Origin: UMGS172 sp045651745
GTDB taxonomy: Bacteria; Bacillota; Clostridia; Oscillospirales; Acutalibacteraceae
Direction: 5' to 3'
NCBI GenBank assembly: GCA_045651745.1
Contig: JAZRSW010000101.1
Coordinates: 1 to 8,223 of the forward strand
DNA: 8,223 nucleotides
In this document: in pieces, positions 1 through 5,708 of the stretch
Position numbering within the stretch: the first letter of the stretch is position 1
Layout of the letters: each line of letters starts with the position of its first letter
Notes under the pieces: generated by a model
Database searches by the model: none
Told to the model about the DNA's origin: nothing
Seen by the model: only the letters and a program-made list of their open reading frames with translations
Translations under genes and position numbers: made by a program

Positions 1-279
1 GGCGTCTTTCGGCTCGTCCTCAACGTCGGCAAACCCTGAAATTTCAGCCGACTGCATCATGGTTTTATATCCGATAATCATTGACTCGATAAGGTTAACC
101 ATACCCCTTATCAACGGCAAACCGAAAAATTTATATTTATCTTTTAAATGTTTCTCTTCAACATCACTAATATCAATAGTTCCGTCTTTTTTTCTTACGG
201 CCATCGTTGTCTTATAAGGGCCTTTCATCATAATGCCCTCAATAAGTGCCTGACCGCCTATTGATGTTTTTTTACTCAT
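1..279 (-). CDS. yqhQ: YqhQ-like DUF1385 membrane protein (N-terminal 93 codons only)
   Basis: The translation opens MSKKTSIGGQALIEGIMMKG. This matches the conserved N-terminal signature of the DUF1385/YqhQ family (COG3872, once called predicted metal-dependent enzymes), in which a GGQA-[LV]-[IM]-EG-[IV]-MM motif comes first. It is followed by a charged stretch (AVRKKDGTI) and a typical FGLPLIRGMVNLIESM segment near residues 52-67. The family's multi-pass membrane part would lie beyond base 1, so the gene is cut by the window edge and is not seen to be broken. The ATG overlaps the stop of the upstream histidine kinase as ATGA, and AGGAAGG sits about 7 bases upstream inside the kinase's last codons, so translation is probably coupled. 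The biochemical function of the family is not established. In many Clostridia the gene lies near prmC and prfA, so the kinase as its upstream partner is notable. The family call is confident; any role in signalling is inference. Confidence 0.9.
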   Translation of the reverse strand, partial: MSKKTSIGGQALIEGIMMKGPYKTTMAVRKKDGTIDISDVEEKHLKDKYKFFGLPLIRGMVNLIESMIIGYKTMMQSAEISGFADVEDEPKDA

Positions 280-1739
280 TCTAATCCTTCCTGCTCGGGC
301 GGAAAAATAACCTCGGTTATCTCGTCCTCTGTTACCGTCAAGGTTGGCAATACTACCGTTACGGTAGTGCCCTCGCCCTCGGTACTTTCGAGGAACATCA
401 ACCCGTTATGACTTTTTATAATTTCATCGGCAACGGCAAGACCAATACCCGAACCGCGCACGTTTGTGTTAGCCTTAAAGAACTTTTCTTTAACGTGGTC
501 AAGGTCTTTGGCGGCGATACCGCAACCCGTATCCGAAATAGTAACACGGATACAACCCTCTTCATTAAACGCCGAAACCACAACATGACCGCCGGCTTCA
601 GTATACTTTAAAGCGTTATCAATTACGTTAATGAAAACCTGCTTGATACGGTCGCGGTCAGCCATAATCATCTCGTTGGTTTCGGGTTTTGTAAACACCA
701 AAGAAATCTTTTGTCTATTAGCAATTTCCTCATACATATCAACAACCGAGCCGACAATCGCAACAGGGTCGTTAAGTGACGGCGTAATAGTAAGTTTGCC
801 CGACTCAATCCTTGAAAAATCAAGCAATTCCTCAACCAATCCGTAAAGACGGTCAGCCTCACCCAGCATAACGTCAACACCGTGACGGACAATCTCATCA
901 TCCTCGCCGATTGAAAGCCTTACCGTTTCACCCCAACCTTTAATTGCGGTGAGCGGTGTTCTCAATTCGTGCGAAACCGAAGAAATAAAATCATTTTTAG
1001 ATTTACCATGGCTTTCAAGCTCTGACGCCATATAATTTATGGTGTCGCAAAGTTCACCGATTTCGTCGTTTTGGTTAACTTCAAGCCTTGTTTTAAGGTC
1101 ACCCGACGCGATTTTGCGGGCGGTCACCGTAACGTCGCGCACGGGACGAACGATTGAACGGACAAAAAACGTGCCCGAAATCGCCGAAAATCCCAAAACT
1201 AACAATCCGACGATTATTACTACAATAAACACGGCAACATAGTTGTCAATAACTTCTTCCATTGAAACCAAAACACGATACATTCCATTAACGCCGTTGC
1301 CTAAATCGGGCAAGGTGTTTGAAATTGCCAAAATGCGTTCACCATTGCTATTTTTACCGTACCACCAAGCCTCACTACCCGAACTCTTTGCTTCGGAATA
1401 ATCGGTTGCGACCTTAGCTATACCAGTCGAAGCAAAACCGTTGGTAGTAACAAGCATATTATCGTTTTTATCGAAAATCTGTACCTCTATTTTGTCGCGG
1501 TACGAAAACTTTTGAGCATATCCTCTTGCGGCAGACGGAAAACCTTCTTCATCCGAAAGGGACAGCACGTTTATATCTCTGACATATTCGGTAGCGGCAT
1601 CTGCCACAATATTGCGGTAGTAGTTGAACAGAAAGACACCCATAAAGACTTCGCAGATTAAAACAACCAAGAAGTCAATTATCATAACGTTCATTATCCA
1701 ACGTCTTGTTATACTATGAAGTTTTATACTGGTTTCCAT
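276..1739 (-). CDS. Membrane sensor histidine kinase (HAMP, HisKA, HATPase_c)
   Basis: This is a 487-residue class I (EnvZ/PhoR-like) sensor kinase that should autophosphorylate and pass phosphate to the response regulator encoded just upstream. Transmembrane helix 1 is about residues 18-40 and helix 2 about 167-194. They bracket an extracellular domain of some 125 residues. Its pattern (IEVQIFDKNDNML, then a WWYGKNSNGERILAIS strand and MYRVLVSMEEV before helix 2) suggests a PDC/single-Cache fold, though that is inference. HAMP follows at about 195-245. The HisKA H-box is SSVSHELRTPL with phosphoacceptor His257. The ATPase domain shows an N-box (VFINVIDNALKYT, Asn371 and Asn375), a G1 box (DTGCGI, 403-408) and a G2 box (GSGIGL, 429-434), so all catalytic elements are intact. 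An acidic tail of about 20 residues ends the protein. The start is supported by AAAGGCGGTG upstream of the ATG. The regulator stop lies 32 bases upstream and the yqhQ start overlaps by 4 bases. The signal sensed is unknown. Confidence 0.95.
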   Translation of the reverse strand: METSIKLHSITRRWIMNVMIIDFLVVLICEVFMGVFLFNYYRNIVADAATEYVRDINVLSLSDEEGFPSAARGYAQKFSYRDKIEVQIFDKNDNMLVTTNGFASTGIAKVATDYSEAKSSGSEAWWYGKNSNGERILAISNTLPDLGNGVNGMYRVLVSMEEVIDNYVAVFIVVIIVGLLVLGFSAISGTFFVRSIVRPVRDVTVTARKIASGDLKTRLEVNQNDEIGELCDTINYMASELESHGKSKNDFISSVSHELRTPLTAIKGWGETVRLSIGEDDEIVRHGVDVMLGEADRLYGLVEELLDFSRIESGKLTITPSLNDPVAIVGSVVDMYEEIANRQKISLVFTKPETNEMIMADRDRIKQVFINVIDNALKYTEAGGHVVVSAFNEEGCIRVTISDTGCGIAAKDLDHVKEKFFKANTNVRGSGIGLAVADEIIKSHNGLMFLESTEGEGTTVTVVLPTLTVTEDEITEVIFPPEQEGLE

Positions 1740-1771
1740 ACTACACCGCCTTTCAAATGTAATTTTTGTTG

Positions 1772-2479
1772 TTAGTCTTGGTTAGTACACCACTTATAGC
1801 CCATACCCCAAACGGTAACCAAATGACGCGGGGTTGAGGGCTCGTCCTCAATTTTCATTCTCAATCGACGGATGTTAACGTCAACAATCTTTTCCTCGCC
1901 GAAGTAACTTTCACCCCAAACGCGAGTCAAAATATCATTTCTGTCAAGCGGGGTGTCGGGATTAGTGAACAAATACTCAATAATCTGAAATTCAACCTGT
2001 GTGAGTTCGATATTCTTATCGTTTTTCGACAAGGTGCGACGTCGCATATTAAGGACAAACTCGCCGTGGCGAATTTCCTCCGAAAGCGCGGTTTGTGTAT
2101 TACCCATAAGTTCAATTCTGCGGTAAAGCGAATCGACACGGGCATTAAGTTCCGTCGGACTAAACGGTTTTGTAATGTAATCGTCAGCACCGAGCATCAA
2201 ACCGCTGACCTTATCCATCTCTTGAGCGCGAGCGGTCAGCATTATAATACCAAGTTTTGGTGAACGGCGGCGCAACTCCTTACAAAGAGTGAAGCCGTCC
2301 ATTCCCGGCATAGAAATATCCAATAAAGCAATATCAAAACCTTTACGGTCGTTATCATAAATCTGCAAAGCCTCTTCGCCCGAGCCTGCCTCGACCGTTT
2401 CGTAACCTACGCGCTTAAGGTTAATAACCTCAAACTCGCGAATATTCTGCTCGTCTTCAACAATGAGTATTCTTTTCAT
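1772..2479 (-). CDS. OmpR/PhoB-family response regulator
   Basis: This is a 235-residue DNA-binding response regulator, the partner of the histidine kinase that follows it. The receiver domain spans about residues 1-118. It has the acidic pair in LIVEDE (Glu8, Asp9), the phosphoacceptor Asp54 in LLDISMPGMDG, the switch Thr82 in MLTAR and the conserved Lys104 in ITKPF. The winged-helix effector domain runs from about 135 to 233, with the LTQVEFQIIEYL, VWGESYFGEEKIVDVNIRRLRMKIE and WGMGYKW signatures of the OmpR class. Length and residues are those of a complete, functional member. The start is clear because AAAGGAG lies 6 bases before the ATG. The gene sits 17 bases after the large lipoprotein gene and 32 bases before the kinase, all on one strand, so the three are very probably co-transcribed. 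Its binding site cannot be told from one sequence. The palindrome upstream of the operon is one candidate, although OmpR-type sites are usually direct repeats. Confidence 0.96.
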   Translation of the reverse strand: MKRILIVEDEQNIREFEVINLKRVGYETVEAGSGEEALQIYDNDRKGFDIALLDISMPGMDGFTLCKELRRRSPKLGIIMLTARAQEMDKVSGLMLGADDYITKPFSPTELNARVDSLYRRIELMGNTQTALSEEIRHGEFVLNMRRRTLSKNDKNIELTQVEFQIIEYLFTNPDTPLDRNDILTRVWGESYFGEEKIVDVNIRRLRMKIEDEPSTPRHLVTVWGMGYKWCTNQD

Positions 2480-2496
2480 CGTTTTCTCCTTTAGTT

Positions 2497-3819
2497 TTAT
2501 TCTACGGGGTTAATAGGTTTAAGATTTTGCTTGAAATAATCCTTATCGGGAGTCAATGCACTGCTCGAAAACTTTACCGCAAATACATATTCAGAACTTC
2601 TGGCATATTCGGTGTAATCATTGTAACCATCGGGGTTTTGGTCAAAACTTTTCAAGGGAACAGCCATAATCCTCAAAATTTCCTCACCCGTTTCAAAGGT
2701 CAACGGGTCCCAACGGTAAAAAATGCGTTGATGATTGTCAAGCCTACGCTCAACGGCTATGTTCTCAACCCAAGCGTCAGGAATATTAATATAATACCCG
2801 TCAGTGTAATTGATTATCATTTGTCCAAGCGCCGTGTATTCGTTTCCGTCAAAACTGTTCCATATAGTCATATAAGCGGTTTGCTCGCCGTTTTCTGACG
2901 ACACCATCGGAAGCGGACTGGCCAACGGAATATCCATACATCCGTCACCGTCAAAATCAGCGATACGAACGGCAGACGCTCTGAATGAGTTAACGTTTTC
3001 AAAACTTGCAGTGTGTGGCAAAGCACTGTAAAGTTTGCCTTTTTTATCTAAGCTTAAAATTTCGGTTATCATTCCATTAGGCTTTTCGGCGTCAATAAAC
3101 AACGCGGTTTTTCCGTTTGTAAGTTTAGAAAGAACAGGCTGGAAATAAGAAGAAACCGTGGGGTCTAAATTACAGGAACTACGTTCCAAGAGGCCGTTTT
3201 CACCCAATGCCAAAAGTGTCGCGGTAGAGGTCTTTTTTTCGTCATCCAAATAAATGGCAACCATTTCAGAAATCCCGTTACCGTCAAAATCGCAGGTCGT
3301 GTAAACCGAACATTCAACTTTTGTGACTTCCTGTAATTCACCCGAAGTTATACTGTAAACCGAAAGTTGTTTATCGGTCGCTGAATAGCGTTCCCAATTA
3401 ACCAAAACTTTCAGGGTTTGGTCATTGTCAAGACGGACGAAGTCGACCGACTCAACCCTGGGTACGTTAACCTCTAAATCGGTCACCGACGACCATTTTC
3501 CGTTCAACCAACGAATATAGTTTATATGCATAACTGTTGTCTTGTCGTCAGTTTCGGCGCTATATAAAGCAAAAGCTTCAAGTTTGCCGTCAAAATCAAT
3601 ATCTTTTGTTATAATTGCCGAACGATAATCTCCCGCCGAAGGATATACCAAATCAACATCGTAACCTGCCGACAATTCAAGCGCTTTTTGAATGTCATAA
3701 AGTTCGCCCGACGGTTTCGGCGGTGAAAGGCTATCGGTCACACTGACGCCCGGCATTGAGCAAGCAGACAGACTTAAACACAACACTGTAAACAACGCCA
3801 AAAGGAACATTTTTTTCAT
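2497..3819 (-). CDS. Secreted lipoprotein with FG-GAP/VCBS-like Asp-rich motifs
   Basis: A protein of 440 residues with a clear lipoprotein signal peptide: MKK, a hydrophobic core and the lipobox L-S-A-C, with lipidated Cys20. The mature protein would be anchored to the outer face of the membrane. Three segments resemble the calcium-binding loops of FG-GAP/VCBS beta-propeller repeats: DIDFDGKLEA (about 73-82), CDFDGNGISE (about 176-185) and ADFDGDGCMD (about 287-296). They are each followed by hydrophobic strands and are spaced about 100-110 residues apart, so this is probably a divergent propeller. I do not recognise a named family and see no enzymatic motif. An in-frame GTG at 3873 would lengthen the protein by 18 residues. 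It lies only about 15 bases from the predicted transcript start and has no ribosome binding site, whereas AAAGGGG precedes the ATG at 3819 by about 10 bases, so 3819 was chosen. It is the first full gene of the operon with the two-component system, which suggests, as inference, a sensory accessory role. Confidence 0.85.
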   Translation of the reverse strand: MKKMFLLALFTVLCLSLSACSMPGVSVTDSLSPPKPSGELYDIQKALELSAGYDVDLVYPSAGDYRSAIITKDIDFDGKLEAFALYSAETDDKTTVMHINYIRWLNGKWSSVTDLEVNVPRVESVDFVRLDNDQTLKVLVNWERYSATDKQLSVYSITSGELQEVTKVECSVYTTCDFDGNGISEMVAIYLDDEKKTSTATLLALGENGLLERSSCNLDPTVSSYFQPVLSKLTNGKTALFIDAEKPNGMITEILSLDKKGKLYSALPHTASFENVNSFRASAVRIADFDGDGCMDIPLASPLPMVSSENGEQTAYMTIWNSFDGNEYTALGQMIINYTDGYYINIPDAWVENIAVERRLDNHQRIFYRWDPLTFETGEEILRIMAVPLKSFDQNPDGYNDYTEYARSSEYVFAVKFSSSALTPDKDYFKQNLKPINPVE

Positions 3820-3863
3820 TCTAAACCGACCCCTTTCCGTAAAATTTGTTGTTTGGAAAACAT
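3816..3863 (-). other. Possible 15-codon leader ORF coupled to the lipoprotein gene
   Basis: In the predicted 5' leader, an ATG at 3863 opens a short frame encoding MFSKQQILRKGVGLE. It stops at a TGA that overlaps the lipoprotein ATG as ATGA, the same coupling geometry as kinase and yqhQ. Only a weak GGGA precedes it. The lipoprotein's own AAAGGGG site lies inside this frame, so translation of the leader could affect access to that site. The frame is short enough to arise by chance, so confidence is low. Confidence 0.2.
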
Positions 3864-3877
3864 AATTTCCCACGTTA

Positions 3878-3900
3878 TATAATTACACAGTGTAATTATA
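3878..3900. promoter_or_regulatory. Perfect 23-bp palindrome, probable operator over the operon A promoter
   Basis: The two 11-base arms TATAATTACAC and GTGTAATTATA are exact reverse complements around a single central base at 3889. The minus-strand -10 hexamer forms one end of the palindrome and the predicted transcription start falls near its centre. A bound dimer would therefore block RNA polymerase, which points to a repressor site. Because transcription would begin inside the palindrome, an RNA hairpin function is unlikely. The core TTACAC-N-GTGTAA does not match a site I can assign: it resembles CopY/BlaI TACA-N2-TGTA boxes but with a 3-base gap. The regulator is unknown. Confidence 0.7.
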
Positions 3901-3923
3901 CCACAACCGAACAAAAATTCATA
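3895..3923 (-). promoter_or_regulatory. Extended -10 promoter of the lipoprotein/two-component operon
   Basis: On the minus strand a perfect TATAAT (3900 down to 3895) is directly preceded by TGG, the TGn extension that lets a promoter work without a good -35. At 17-base spacing the -35 position reads TATGAA (3923 to 3918), a poor match. Transcription should start near 3888, giving a leader of about 69 bases before the ATG at 3819. The -10 lies inside the palindrome, so expression is probably controlled by repression. Confidence 0.7.
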
Positions 3924-3926
3924 TAG

Positions 3927-3953
3927 TTTTTTGAATAATTTTTGAAATTTTTT
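3927..3953. other. Phased A/T tracts upstream of the operon A promoter
   Basis: Three runs of T on the plus strand (A on the minus strand) lie at 3927-3932, 3939-3943 and 3948-3953. Their centres are about 9.5-11.5 bases apart, close to one helical turn. This arrangement is known to bend DNA or to act as an UP-like element. It sits just upstream of a promoter with a weak -35, where such help would matter. AT-rich spacer DNA could also produce it by chance. Confidence 0.3.
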
Positions 3954-3968
3954 AAAGTGATTTTCACC

Positions 3969-4011
3969 AAAAAGCAAAAAGCGGTAATCGGCCAAAAACG
4001 CCGATTACCGC
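3969..4011 (-). terminator. Rho-independent terminator of the acylation operon
   Basis: A perfect 12-bp stem (GCGGTAATCGGC at 3981-3992 against GCCGATTACCGC at 4000-4011) encloses a 7-base loop. Read on the minus strand the stem is followed by TTTTTGCTTTTT, the U-rich tail of an intrinsic terminator. It begins 21 bases after the stop of the small lipoprotein gene, so it ends operon B and insulates it from the operon A promoter about 70 bases further on. In the plus direction only AAATTTTG follows, and no plus-strand gene needs it. Confidence 0.93.
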
Positions 4012-4032
4012 AAATTTTGATAATATTAGAAA

Positions 4033-4356
4033 TCACTCAACGAACTGAACAATTTCTTTGCCCTCATAACGATACGTGTAAACTGTAAATCCGTCATAAA
4101 ACAGGTTACCGTCCTCGCCTTTGCCGGGGCTTAAGCAACTTGGAACATATTCTGAACTTTCAGGCTCTCCGATAAGCGCTTTAAGGTCAGAAACCGACTT
4201 GTCAATGCAACTTTCTGCCAATTCCTTCTTGCTTTTTTCGGTGCTGACGGTTGACTGTGTGCCACCCTGCTGACCGCTTGATGTATCATTGTCCTTACAC
4301 GCCGAAACCGACAGCAAGGCAACCGCTACAAGCAACAATACTAAAAGTTTTTTCAT
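4033..4356 (-). CDS. Small lipoprotein, unrecognised (possible BamE/BLIP-like fold)
   Basis: This encodes 107 residues from the chosen start. The N-terminus is a typical lipoprotein signal (MKKLL, a long Leu/Val/Ala core, then V-S-A-C with lipidated Cys20). A Ser/Thr/Gln/Gly-rich linker follows, then a small globular part of about 60 residues containing SDLKALIGEPESSEYVPSC and ending DGFTVYTYRYEGKEIVQFVE. The order of a G-x-P turn, then Tyr-rich strands, recalls BamE/SmpA or BLIP-like mini-domains, but I cannot assign a family. Two further Cys (50 and 74) could form a disulfide. Two ATGs are six bases apart. AAGAGG lies only 2 bases before the first (4362) but 8 before the second, so 4356 was preferred. 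It is the last gene of the operon, 18 bases after the DHHW gene and followed by the terminator. A supporting role for the acyltransferase complex is a guess from position. Confidence 0.82.
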   Translation of the reverse strand: MKKLLVLLLVAVALLSVSACKDNDTSSGQQGGTQSTVSTEKSKKELAESCIDKSVSDLKALIGEPESSEYVPSCLSPGKGEDGNLFYDGFTVYTYRYEGKEIVQFVE

Positions 4357-4374
4357 TTTCATTACCTCTTGAAA

Positions 4375-5700
4375 TTAGAAATCATATCTTGCCAACTGAC
4401 CGTTTGCGCCAAATACAACCGACAGGGCCTCTGCAGTTTCGGGTATATACGCCACAAAGCCGTTGTCACTTGTCAAAAACGCCTCGTAAACTCCGCCGTT
4501 TGCGCTGACATAAACCGACGTGTCATTGTCGCACTCAACCGGCAAAGCGCCCTCTATGCGCTTATAACCCTCTGGCGCTGAACCGCCGTTTTCCTTTAAC
4601 AAAACAGAACCATTCGAATTAGTCGGCACGATTACATCACGCTCGGGCGACGGCATAATCGGTGTGTATTTTAATAAATAATCGAGATTACGCTCGACTA
4701 ACTCTACCATAACATAATCCGACTCTATTGTCAAATCATAGGCGGTTTTTCGTGAGAAATAACACTCACCATAACTTTCGGCAAGATATGGGAACAAAAG
4801 GTTTCCAAACGAGTCACGATAGGCTAACAGTTTGCCGTCATTATCACTTTGTGTAGTAATCGTAATGCTTGTCGGGGTTTTACCTGTGCCTGTGAACACA
4901 AAATCACGCTTACCTTCCAAACACCAATCAATTTCGGTGTCGCGAAGCGCGGGATAAAGCATACCGTAAAGGTCACCCTCGTTAACCCTTTGTGACGAAA
5001 ATTTACCGCCGAAAAAGTTGGTATTTTTACCGAAAGCGTTGTTTATAACGTCGGCACCCAAAGCCGCGCCTTTAGAATTCCAGTGTGAATCGTTTTTAAA
5101 GTATAACTGCTCGTTTTTACTGTTTATTGCGCTGAAAAGGTCGGGTGTTTTAACGCCTGACTGCTTTAACACAGCCATAACCTTTTCGGAGTCTTTATAA
5201 TCGGATTTTACCCCGTAATCAGGCATAAATTCCCCGTAAACCGAGTTTTTATTGGGCGCGATAACAAAAGCAAAATCCCTACCGTTCAGTTTACAGTATT
5301 CGTCCATAAGTTGAATGTTTTTTATAACGCCGAACAGTTCACGCTCAGTTAAAGGCGACATGCCGGTGTAATCCTCCAACGTATCCTCAAAGAAAAGCCA
5401 ACCGTCTTTACCGACAATTACCTTTTTCTCACCCGAAGTGCCAAACCCTTCTGCCGTAACAACGTTATCGAGAGTAATCATTTCTTGCCTTAAGAAAAAG
5501 CGCTCGTTTATCCAACTTGATAAATCGGCAAGAAAATTCAAGTTCAACGAGCCGTCTTCTGCCTTTAACTGTGGCGCATTACTCAAAACCTCGTTACCGC
5601 CCGCTTTAGACTCGCCGAATGCCACCATTCCAAGACTAAAGATAAGGCTGACTACGAAAAACAGAACTAAAAATACGCTTAATAAAATCTTTCTTTTCAT
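4375..5700 (-). CDS. DHHW/AlgJ-AlgX-like SGNH-fold O-acyltransferase, membrane anchored
   Basis: A 441-residue protein with an N-terminal signal-anchor (about residues 5-28) and an extracellular domain of the SGNH-hydrolase-like AlgJ/AlgX and clostridial DHHW families. These proteins work with an MBOAT partner to place acetyl groups on exported polymers. The diagnostic Asp-x-His-Trp appears as YFKNDSHWNSKGA (Asp204, His206), and the probable nucleophile is Ser297 in YRDSFGN, so the Ser-Asp-His triad looks intact. NEGDLYGML (about 240-248) and VELVERNLDYLL (about 332-343) are further family-like motifs. The first part, with LSSWINERFFLRQ and KDGWLFFED, is usual for the family. About 85 C-terminal residues form a beta-rich extra segment of unknown role. 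The start is the ATG at 5700, with GAGGTG overlapping the MBOAT stop. A TTG at 5712 is in frame but is not needed. Only 8 bases separate it from the MBOAT gene, a strong functional link. The polymer acted on is unknown. Confidence 0.9.
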   Translation of the reverse strand: MKRKILLSVFLVLFFVVSLIFSLGMVAFGESKAGGNEVLSNAPQLKAEDGSLNLNFLADLSSWINERFFLRQEMITLDNVVTAEGFGTSGEKKVIVGKDGWLFFEDTLEDYTGMSPLTERELFGVIKNIQLMDEYCKLNGRDFAFVIAPNKNSVYGEFMPDYGVKSDYKDSEKVMAVLKQSGVKTPDLFSAINSKNEQLYFKNDSHWNSKGAALGADVINNAFGKNTNFFGGKFSSQRVNEGDLYGMLYPALRDTEIDWCLEGKRDFVFTGTGKTPTSITITTQSDNDGKLLAYRDSFGNLLFPYLAESYGECYFSRKTAYDLTIESDYVMVELVERNLDYLLKYTPIMPSPERDVIVPTNSNGSVLLKENGGSAPEGYKRIEGALPVECDNDTSVYVSANGGVYEAFLTSDNGFVAYIPETAEALSVVFGANGQLARYDF

Positions 5701-5708
5701 AGCCCACC

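Noticed and set aside
2527..2898. 123-codon plus-strand open frame
   Set aside because: It lies wholly opposite the large lipoprotein gene, has no family-like motif and no ribosome site.
3820..3873. GTG start that would add 18 residues to the large lipoprotein
   Set aside because: It has no ribosome site, begins about 15 bases from the predicted transcript start, and would bury the lipoprotein signal peptide behind a polar extension.
3981..4011. Hairpin as a bidirectional terminator or an attachment site
   Set aside because: A U-rich tail is present only in the minus direction, and there is no plus-strand gene or mobile element nearby.
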